DNA of 64,000 nt from Cladosporium sp. IMV 00045 (taxonomy: Eukaryota > Ascomycota > Dothideomycetes > Cladosporiales > Cladosporiaceae): contig MSJI02000919.1 of assembly GCA_001931905.2 (NCBI GenBank), positions 93,226-157,225 on the forward strand, given 5' to 3'. A program made the translations under genes and the position numbers. Below the pieces are notes generated by a model. That model was given only the letters and a program-made list of their open reading frames with translations, ran no database searches and had not been told where the DNA came from. This document shows positions 55,416 through 64,000 of this stretch, piece after piece; position 1 is the stretch's first letter, and each line of letters begins with the position of its first letter.

Positions 55416-56530
55416 ATGTCCCTCTACAACACCCCACCCCCCACGGACCCCACCGTTCTCTCCCTCCGCACCACCCTCACAAGCGAAACGTCCCCTCTCG
55501 CCGCTCGCTTCCGCGCCCTCTTCTCCCTCAAACACCTCGCCAGCCTCTCTCCGCCCACAGACCAGAGCATTCCCGCCCTGAACGCCATCGCCGCCGCCCT
55601 GGCCTCCCCCTCCGCGCTTCTCAAGCACGAACTCGCCTACTGCCTCGGCCAGTCTGGAAAGCCCGAGGCGGTGCCTTTCTTGGAGTACTGTGTGGACGAT
55701 CGACAAGAGGATGCGATGTGCAGACATGAGGCGGCGGAGGCGCTGGGTGCGTTGGGGTTTGAGGGGAGTTTGGAGCTGCTGAAGGGACGGAGGGATGATA
55801 AGGAGGAGGTGGAGGTTGTGAGGGAGACGGCGGAGTTGGCGGTGGAGAGGATTGAGTGGGCGAGGAGTGAGAAAGGAAAGGCTGAGAAGTTGAGGGCTAG
55901 GTATGTTTCTTTCGATTCTAAATTTTTGGAGGAAAGAGGTTTCTCGTTGGATTTTTGGTGGATTGATTTGAGGGAATACAAGACGGCTAACAGTACACTT
56001 CCTTCAACAGCGACTTTGCATCTATCGACCCTGCACCTCCCCTTGCCGAAACGGCCGAAGCGCCTTCCATCCCCGAGTTCGAGAAGACCCTCCTCGACAC
56101 CTCCCTCCCGCTCTTCCAGCGCTACAGAGCCATGTTCGCCCTCCGCGACCTGGCCTCGCCTCCCGATCTTCCCACCGCCGTGCCAGCTGTGCAAGCGCTC
56201 GCCCGCGGCATGAACGACCCGTCCGCGCTGTTCCGTCACGAGATCGCCTTCGTCTTCGGCCAGCTGTGCCATCCCGCCTCCGTCCCCAGTCTGATCGAGA
56301 CGCTCAGCAACACCAAGGAAGAGAGTATGGTGCGCCACGAAGCTGCCGAGGCGCTGGGCAGTTTGGGTGAGGAGGAAGGTGTTGAGGCGACGTTGAAAAA
56401 GTTCCTCAATGACCCTGAGCAGGTCGTTAAGGATAGCATTGTCGTCGCGCTGGATATGGCCGAGTTTGAGAAGAATGGCGAGATGGAGTATGCCACCATT
56501 CCGGTCAATGAGACTGTCGCTGCTGCGTAG
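55416..56530 (+). CDS. LIA1: deoxyhypusine hydroxylase
   Basis: Di-iron HEAT-repeat enzyme that hydroxylates the deoxyhypusine residue of translation factor eIF5A, the last step in making hypusine. Exons 55416-55900 and 56011-56530 give 334 residues (yeast Lia1 has 325). Two symmetric halves each hold four HEAT repeats. The four His-Glu pairs that bind iron are all present: KHELAYCLGQ and RHEAAEALGALG in the first half, RHEIAFVFGQL and RHEAAEALGSLG in the second. The intron falls between the halves (LRA-SDFASIDPAPP). The frame carried past the donor to a stop at 56213 is intronic noise. The cofactor ligands are intact, so it should be active. Confidence 0.96.
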
Positions 56531-56766
56531 AGGAAGATTTCGTGAGGGATGGCAGGTTTGGCGTGGATGTTATGGCGTTATGATCCTTGGACAGCGCGCG
56601 GGCGCCTTTAAAAGTTTTTGGTTGAAGGCAGTGGTGGTGGATTTGTTCTGCTTTTTTTCTCTTGTTCCTTTTTTCTTTCTTCATAAATTCATGACCCATT
56701 TAGAATTCCCAATATCAATCCCAAACAACCCAATCCCAATCACAAAAGCTTTTCCAGCAAAACATC

Positions 56767-57232
56767 TCAGTTATTCTCATTCCACTTGTGCGCGCACTTG
56801 GGACACGTATAGAACACCGTGGAACCTTCGTCGGCGGACCGCAGCTGCTGCGTGTAGTAGCGCGTCTGGTGGTGGCCGCACTTCTCGCACGGGTGGTCGA
56901 TGATCGCGTCCGTTTGGATGTCGCCTTCTTCGAATTCCTGCACGTCGGAGCGCAGGCGGGTGCGCAGCGTCGAGGGGAAGGCCGAGGGCTTGGAGGCCGT
57001 GGTTATGGTTTTGCTTGAGGAGTCTTTGAAGATCTATGTTAGTATGATGGTCTTGCGAATATGTTTTCCTTTTGCCTTTGCTTTTGTCATTTTATGGAAT
57101 CGAGAGGACTTGTACTATACCTTTGTTTTGCGCGCCGCAGACTTCGCATGTGAGGTAGGTTTTGCGGCTGGTGTTGGTTTCGAGGAGATTACCGCAGTCG
57201 GTGCAGAAGACGAGAGATCCAATGGCCGCCAT
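56767..57232 (-). CDS. RPA12: DNA-directed RNA polymerase I subunit Rpa12
   Basis: Small subunit of RNA polymerase I, giving RNA-cleavage and termination functions in the nucleolus. Exons 57121-57232 and 56767-57023 give 122 residues, the usual size. The N-terminal zinc ribbon has Cys at 10, 13, 29 and 32 (FCTDCGNLL, LTCEVCG). The C-terminal TFIIS-like ribbon has HPCEKCGHHQTRYYTQQLRSADEGSTVFYTCPKC, including the acidic Asp-Glu pair of the RSADE hairpin that reaches the active site. The TFIIS-like hairpin and the SLVFC start separate it from Rpb9 and Rpc11. It is too short and split to show as one long frame, but the splice restores both ribbons exactly. Confidence 0.94.
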
Positions 57233-57794
57233 GGTGACGAAGTGAAGTTTCCAAGCGGTTGTGTGTGTAGCTTGTGAATGCGCAGGCTCGTGATGTATCT
57301 TGTGAGATTTTCTGAAGTGAAGCCCTCGGTCTATCTAAAAAATCCCAAGTGAAGCCCCGAGCAGACTTCACTAGCGACAGACTGGCGGCTGCGGCTCTGC
57401 GGGGGAAGCGGAACACGCGGACCGCTCCACGGCGCTAGCTGGGATTTGGCTAGCGCCAGGCTGCCGCCAGACGAGATCTATCTCGTTCTGGGAATTCGAT
57501 GTTGCAACCCCATCTTCGTATCCGCGACAAACGCCATTCACGCTTCTCGTTTGTTCCTTGCTGTCGTTTGCTTGTATAGCCCCCCGGAACATGACGCGCA
57601 TTCTTGTGTCATGAGAGCAATCGAAAAACTTCACCACTACTCCTAGCCGACTCGCGCCAGACCAATAGCTGCCGTCTCGCTATACGACTCGCGGAAAGCC
57701 ATCTTCAAATGCGCCGGATCATGCTGTATACAAACGACACAGCGTGAGCATTTGCGAAGGACATGACAGAAAGAGGGAGAGAGACACCGCCATA
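57233..57794. promoter_or_regulatory. divergent promoter RPA12 / SCC2
   Basis: A 560-bp stretch between divergent genes. No coding feature recognised on either strand. Confidence 0.45.
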
Positions 57795-60700
57795 ATGCAA
57801 CAGCCATACCACCCGAACGGCTACACGCCTTCAACCAATGGCGTCTCGTCACAAGCTCGCGACGGCAGCGATCAGACATGGCTCAGAACACCCACCGTGA
57901 GAGAGGCCTTGCCCTTCACTCCCTTCAGCTCAATCGTTCCTTTCAATCCTGGTAAGCCAATCCTCAGCCTCTCTTTCTTGCTGCTGATCGATCACATGCC
58001 GGTCACAAATACTTGACGTTCCCGTCACTGATTCATCTTTCAGAAGTGATCCCACCACCTGCCGCGACACCCTACTATAACGCAAACTACCAGCTCGGCG
58101 ACCACCAACACTCTCGCCGTGTGCTCGACCGACTAAGCGCAGGAGCAACGAGTGCCGAGAACGCCTCCAAGCGGTGTCAACAGACGATACGAGATGTGCA
58201 AAAGCTACTGGGAGCTGAGAGCCTGACGGAATACAGCTTCAGAAAGCCGAAGCACATACAGCCTGGCAAGTCTTCAAACAAACAACACACCCAACCGAAA
58301 ACCCCCGAACTCAGTCCCTTCGCGAAAATGGTCATGGAGTCTACGAACGTTTCCTACCAGTATCTTACTCCGGAGTCGATGTCTGGTACGACTGCTCCTC
58401 CGTCGGCGAATGGAAAGAAGCCGAGCAAGTCCCACACCCCAAAGGCCATGCCAACGCCGCAGCCAATATTGAATTTCCCAGTCGAACAACACAATGGCTT
58501 CCATGCCCCGCCAGCAGTCTATCAAAACTCGCAAGCAGTCCCTTCAGCACACACCCTGCAAGCTGTGGTTCCACAGCCTCTGTCAGCTTCTGAATTAGCT
58601 GGCGTGCAGTACATTGCAGACGTCGAAGCTCAAAAGTCTGGCAAGTCTCGGACTATGACAGGTGGTGGATCCAAGACTATCAGCATTGACCAAATACAGA
58701 GAGGCGATGCTGCTGTGACCGATCTGCAACATCAGCTGGACAATATTTTTGCAGCAGAGGATCAATTCGACCCGGATGCTACGGACCACATGCGGCTTCT
58801 TTCAGTGGCAGACACCGAAGATGGCCGCGTTGCAATCCTCCAGACTGCTGCGCAAGAAAAGCTCGATGCTGCTATACAGACGGTTGCCAAGTACGGCCGC
58901 TTGGATGGCATTACCATCGAGGATCTTGTCCGTATTCAGAAACTCAATGAGCGGGGTGTGTCTGCGACGAACAGTCTACAGCTTTCAATCGGCGAAGACT
59001 GGACAGACGATGACGTCCAGTTCTGGCTGTCAAAGATGGAACAAGCGATTGGAGGTCTTCTTGCGTCTCGGACTCTTCTGCGTACCATGAACGCCGGGCG
59101 CCAAGAGAAAGAGCTGCAGTCTGAGGATCATGTACGGGCAGTCTTGGGCTTGCTGAGGAATGTGCTTGACACTTGCCTTATTCCGACAGTTGAGGAGCGG
59201 TCCTTCGTTGGCGAAAAAGTTCGTGGTGGTGACAAGCCGCAGCACAATCCAAAGTTCGTTCTTGCTACCAACCACCGCGACTCTCTCCGTGGAATCTTGA
59301 AAGCGGTCACGAGGTCCTTCCGCTTGCTCGCCACGCTGCTCTCGCGCGTTGACGTCGACGAAAGCGCCATCTCGAGTATCGTATATATGTGCAAATCTCT
59401 CATCTTCGCTGAGAATGCTACCACGGACAAAGATTCGGTACTCGGTATTCAGCAATTTGAAGAGACCCGAAAGTACGCTATGGACGTACTTGGCAGGATC
59501 TTCACCAGGTATACCGAACAACGACAGTTTGTGATTGATGAGATCTTGGTCTCGCTGGAGAAGCTGCCCGCGACCAAGCAGAGTGCTCGCCAGTACCGCT
59601 TGCCCGACTGCAAACCGATCCAACTCGTTTCTGCGTTGCTCATTCGCCTTGTTCAGACCAGTGCTACTAGGAATAGCACTGCGTTGCACCTGAGGAGCAA
59701 GGCCGAAGAGGAGGACGACAGTGACGAAGATGCTGATGGTTCTGATGAAGATGAGGAAGATTGCGATGACGAAGAGTATGGCGAGGATCATACTAACACC
59801 AAGAAACGTGGCGTGCCAAAAGATCTCGCTTCAGTCGCGAAGCCTCTTCAAGATTCCGCGCAGACCAACGCCTCGTACATTGTCCGCATTCTCGTGCAGC
59901 GCGCGTCAACAACTGCCAAAAACTCGGACGAACCTTTCCGCAAGCTCATGGACATTTTTACGGAAGACTTTTTGAACGTGCTGGGTTCGGCCGACTGGCC
60001 TGCTGCCGAGCTGCTGCTGCGCACTTTGCTAATTCAACTCGTCAGTCTTTCGGAGAACACCAAGACCGCAGTACCTGCAAGGAACCTGGGATACGAATTG
60101 ATGGGCACAATGGGTGCTGGTATCCTAACTTTGCAGATGCAGACCCGCAGTGCTGCCAGGAACGTCGACACGGGAGAATCGCCACTGACGAAAGCTTTGG
60201 TCACCATGTTCAGAAACTCCGACGCAAGCAATAAGGACATCGACGGGAGTGAGCTGCTTAGCTTCGATGGCCCTTATCGCTTCGTTCTGGAATATCTCAA
60301 AGCTTTCAAGGACAATGATGCTCAGATTCAGACCGCCAAAGGATTTTTGCTCGTGCAATGGGCTACTGAGCTTACGACTATGCGCGGTGGCTCCGTCAAC
60401 TCTGAAAGCAGCGATAACTCTGATTTCATCCAAAACCTCTCTGGCAAATTGCGCAGCATGATACTCGACCCTCAATGGGTGGCAGCGGAAGACAACTTTG
60501 ACATCAGACCGTCCGCTGCAATCGCTCGATTTGCCTCGCTCCTGGTGACCACCAACATGACTTTCTGCAAAGCGTTTCAGCGTCTTTTCACATCCTTGGT
60601 CAACGCGTTGACGGATGAGCACACTCTGGTGAAAAGTCGTGGCATCAAGAGTATTCTCACTGTCATCGAAACCGATCCTGGAATTCTTGCCCGCAACTTG

Positions 60701-63349
60701 AATCTCCTCCAGCGTATCTTCAACTGCATGGACGACAAATCCGCCTTGGTGCGTGAAAATGCCTTGACGCTCGTCCAGAAGATTATTGCGCTTCGTTCGG
60801 ATCTCGCAGCTCATGCTCGGGCTCACATTGAGAGGCGGGCCTTTGATGCCATGCCTGGTGTTCGCAAGAAAGCTTTCAAGGTCCTGAAAGATCTGTATCT
60901 CGCCAATGATGGAACTGAGAAAGCTGGTGCAACCGCGGAAGTACAATCAAAGCTCCGTGCGGAAGTGGCGATCGCTCTCATTAAGGGTATGAACGATCTG
61001 GACGAGAGCGTCGTGGATTTGGTTCGCACCACGCTGGAAGAGCTGTGGTTCGCCCCATTCCACGGCCTCTCGTTGCACGGCGAGCACGCTTTCCAAGTGA
61101 AGCTCAAATACCGTTCGCAGGCGCAAATTCTCATACAGACTATTGAGCATGGCAGAGAACACGATGATGATACGCGGAAGCATATGGAGTCCCTTGTGCG
61201 GAATGTCCTGACCAAGTCGAAGACCGCACCTGCCAACGAGCGTGTTTGCAAAACGCTCATTGAAGTCTTGTTCGACGGCATCATTGATCCAAGCGATATC
61301 CCCGGCACTCCGCCTGTTGACACCATCCTCGAGACTCTGACAGTCTTCGCCAGGGCTTGTCCCTCGTTGATGGATGCCGCCCAGCTCGAGCGTCTGGAGC
61401 CCTACACCAACAATCTCACACAGTCTGACGACCTGGTCGTGTACAGATCCGTCCTGACAATCCTGCGCTATGCTATGCCTCATGTGCACAACCTGAGCCA
61501 CAGCGTGTTGGCGAATTTGCAAGTTTCGCTCATGAAGAGTGTGAATCGCCTGCCGAAGTCTGAGATTTCCGAGGTTGCGGCTTGCCTCTGGACGATCGAC
61601 GGAGAGCTTAAGAATACCACGCGCTTGGTCAACCTCGTGGTATCTGCGTTGAACAATGTACGCTCGATGAGCCGTCTGGACTTTTCCATCAACAAAGACA
61701 AGACCAGGGCCGTCACCAAACTGATGAATATTGTGGGGCAGTTCGGCAAGGCCTGTGACTTTGAAGCTCAGCTCGGCACCTTCAAGGAGAAACTCAACGC
61801 TCCCAAGGCAAAAACTGTTGCTGGCCTGGCTGTCGAGATCATCTGCCCCTTCAGCAGCCCAAAGCAGCCGATGGAAATTCGACAGGCTTCGCTGGATGCT
61901 GTCTGTGCTATTTCGCAGCGATGGCCCAAGATGTTTCTGCGAACTGATGTTGGCAACGCTTTCGAATTGATCTTGAAGGAGAAAGCACAGTCTTTGGAGG
62001 AGATCTTCATCTCTGGCTTAGAGGGTTTCTTTGCCCAGCTGACCGCGCCCGGCGACTCTCAGCAAGAAGGAGCAGCCACACAAATCACTGGCAGGGAGAG
62101 ACTGGCTAGGACCTATGTCGCTTCTGATCAGGATGGTGCTTCCTCCGAGCTTGCACAGAGATTCCTACCCGACATCATTCGTCTGGCAGAATCTGCTCCG
62201 GCTCCTGATGGCAGCGAAATATTGGCTTTGACAGCAACGAAGCTGATCGCAAGCATCCTGCAGCAAGGTTTGCCTCATCCGAAAGAGTGCGGACCGACGC
62301 TTGTCGCTCTTGAGACTTCACCAAACGCCGCCATCGCCAAAATCGCTTGGAAGGAACATCAAGCCATGCACCAAAAGCACGAGACCACGATCGAGAAAGA
62401 GTATGTTCGGTCCGTTCAGAGGTCGCTCGCCTACCAGCAAAGTGTCACCGGAAACATTTCTGGAATCACCCCGTCCAGCCCGCTCCCCAGATCCAAATTG
62501 CATTACTTCTGGGACGTCCTCAAGAGTGGAAAGCTGAAGGTGAAACACAAATTTATTGCAAACATCTGCCAGAAGCTGGAGTTCGAGCCGACCGAAATTG
62601 ATCTCCGCACGAACACACCTCAGCAACTGTCTCTTGCACGCTACGTTTGCGAGAACCTGGCTTTCTTCGACTATGACCGCACTGATGACCTTCTCAAACT
62701 CCTGTCTGCATTCGAGAAGACCTTTGCCAGCGTTGGGACGCCCGTTGCTCAGGCAATTGAAAGTGACATCCAAAAGCTCAATGTTGCCTCCATACTTGCT
62801 CCAGACCCCATGGCCATTGGAACAATGACTGGGGAAACGCCCACCGAGACCACCGTCGATCCCGCCCGCCTCAAGTCTCTGGCGCTCTCTTCCCAAACCT
62901 TGCTCATCATCTGGGAGACACGAACATTCGTCCTGCACCTCTGGGGACTCCAGAAGATCCAACGCAACAGCAAGACCATCGCCAAAGAGAACGCCAAAGG
63001 CCCCGTCCGCGCCACCAACGCCGCCACTCTCGCCGACGCTTACATCCGATCCGTCGCCGACATCGCATCTGAAGCCGCGACGACGGAGCAACAGCACACT
63101 CTTTGCGAGCGTTTCGTCGATGTTATGAAAGTCGACAGCGAGCACAAAGTCCCATCCGAAGATGAGGAGGAGATGACTTTGGGCGGTGCAGAATCGAGTG
63201 GTAGTGAAGGTTCCACCCCGCCGGCTGGCAAGGGTAGGAAGAGGAAGTCGGCGGGGAGTATGCAGACTACGCCGAGGAAGAGGGGAAGGCCGGCGAAGAC
63301 TAGCTCATTCAAGTCGGGGGATGGCGATGAGGTTGATGGGTGGGATTGA
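57795..63349 (+). CDS. SCC2: cohesin loader subunit Scc2/Mis4 (NIPBL family)
   Basis: Chromatin protein that with Scc4/Mau2 loads cohesin onto DNA for sister-chromatid cohesion and loop extrusion. Exons 57795-57951 and 58044-63349 give 1820 residues. The N-terminal ~250 residues are flexible and Pro/Gln-rich (the Scc4-binding side). An acidic block of about 30 Asp/Glu-rich residues sits near residue 610. The rest is HEAT repeats with family stretches: FRKLMDIFTEDFLNVLGSADWPAAELLLRTLL, then KSRGIKSILTVIETDPG, LVRENALTLVQKII, MPGVRKKAFKVLKDLY, AEVAIALIKGMNDLDESVVDLV and a late FAQL segment. The C-terminus carries KRGRPAK, an AT-hook-like motif not needed for the family call. The ATG at 57795 is preferred over the long exon's own first ATG because the splice is canonical (GTAAGC, TTTCAG). 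Confidence 0.95.
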
Positions 63350-63699
63350 GGGGTGTTGGAGGGCTTGGGGTGGTTCTCGATTGCTTGATGTCTCCATCTC
63401 GTGGAGAAATTGCTGGGGAAAATGAGAACCCAGCCTGTATTGTACGATTGTACACTAGCTACTACTTCGAGATGACCTGTATTATTCACAATTATTCATA
63501 AACGCGATACTTTACCCTGCGGTGATGTTCTGTCATTCATCAGGCTTGACATATCCCCGTGTCGTCTATACCGCGAATCCAACCCGCTCGCACGGACCAT
63601 ACAACTTTCACTCCCGAACCTCGAACTTCACATCCAACCCGCGCCCATCACCAGAGAATCGCAAACCCACCAACCTCACAACCTCCACGCACCTCAAAA
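63350..63699. other. intergenic SCC2 3' flank and uS12m promoter
   Basis: Nothing coding recognised. The right end is the C-rich leader of the ribosomal protein gene. Confidence 0.5.
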
Positions 63700-64000
63700 A
63701 TGGCCAGCAAACTCCTCACCCCGTTCTTCCGGCACGCCCAACCCATGCGCCTCCTCGCGCCCTCACCCATGACCACCACCTTCGCCTCCCCCGCCCGCCG
63801 CACATTCACCACCAGCCCTTCGCTGAGCGCAACGTTAAGCCAAGTCGCGCGCGGCTGCCGTACGGCGCAGGCTGCTCGCAAGCCTACTTCGCCTGCTCTC
63901 GTTGACAGGCCGGAGATGAAGGGTGTTTGTCTCAGAGTTGGTGTCACGAAGCCGAAAAAGCCCAATTCGGGTGAGAGGAAGGTTGCTAGGGTGAGACTTA
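63700..64000 (+). CDS. MRPS12: mitochondrial small-subunit ribosomal protein uS12m (partial, runs off window)
   Basis: Mitoribosome decoding-centre protein. The 5' ~100 codons are present. A mitochondrial presequence of about 45 residues rich in Arg/Ser/Thr ([26 protein letters not shown]) is followed by the mature part: [40 protein letters not shown]. The KKPNS...RKVARVRL block is diagnostic for uS12. The open frame is unbroken to the window edge. The start at 63700 is the first ATG with a presequence. The C-terminal half with the decoding loop lies outside the window. Confidence 0.93.
   Translation, partial: MASKLLTPFFRHAQPMRLLAPSPMTTTFASPARRTFTTSPSLSATLSQVARGCRTAQAARKPTSPALVDRPEMKGVCLRVGVTKPKKPNSGERKVARVRL

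Noticed and set aside
55901..56213. LIA1 reading on past the exon 1 donor
   Set aside because: The spliced form restores both HEAT halves and all four His-Glu pairs; the read-through tail is Ser/Pro-rich noise.
58274..63145. Long antisense frames opposite SCC2 (for example 62318-63145 and 59030-59791)
   Set aside because: Shadows of a strong coding frame, without motifs or conserved structure.

Overview
The window is nuclear DNA of a filamentous ascomycete. Genes are monocistronic on both strands, with short GT-AG introns (about 50-110 bp) and CTAAC-type branch sites. Families include Zn2Cys6 regulators, rhodopsin-domain proteins, DUF4246 and an MCH1-like transporter. A Dothideomycete is my best guess. 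The doubled, diverged block described below would fit a hybrid or diploid black yeast such as Hortaea werneckii, but that species call is inference only.

Layout. 0.5-5.4 kb: an APC-type amino acid/choline permease and a fungal rhodopsin-domain membrane protein. 5.7-6.3 kb: mitochondrial HSP10 with a perfect heat-shock element and an exon that is only the start codon. 6.9-19.2 kb: a probable aromatic-catabolism cluster made of an intradiol dioxygenase, a flavin monooxygenase, an SDR, a dienelactone-hydrolase-like/SnoaL-like protein, a Zn2Cys6 regulator and a salicylate-hydroxylase-type FAD monooxygenase. A broken phenol-2-monooxygenase lies further right.

17.1-46.4 kb is one ~15 kb block present twice in direct order: copy A 17109-32059 and copy B 32080-46428. 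The copies are separated by exactly 20 Ns. Each carries the 3' end of the regulator, the FAD monooxygenase, a DUF4246 protein, a She4/UNC-45 myosin chaperone, an MCH1-like transporter, the phenol monooxygenase relic, a decayed proline-rich segment, a ~98-bp tandem array and the 5' end of a SUN-domain gene. Proteins differ by roughly 2-5 percent. Both truncated genes are cut exactly at the gap: SUN in copy A and the regulator in copy B. This is either two homeologous/allelic contigs laid end to end or a real tandem duplication whose junction is unsequenced.

46.2-64 kb is single copy. It holds the full SUN gene, a second ~108-bp degenerate array, and then housekeeping genes: a PYP1-like HAD phosphatase, SHE9/MDM33, a NECAP-like adaptin-ear protein, deoxyhypusine hydroxylase LIA1, RNA polymerase I subunit RPA12, cohesin loader SCC2/MIS4, and the start of mitochondrial ribosomal protein uS12m.

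I see no tRNA, rRNA, CRISPR array or intact transposon. No clearly novel multi-gene system is evident. The most unusual items are the doubled block and the two ~100-bp degenerate arrays that flank the SUN gene.
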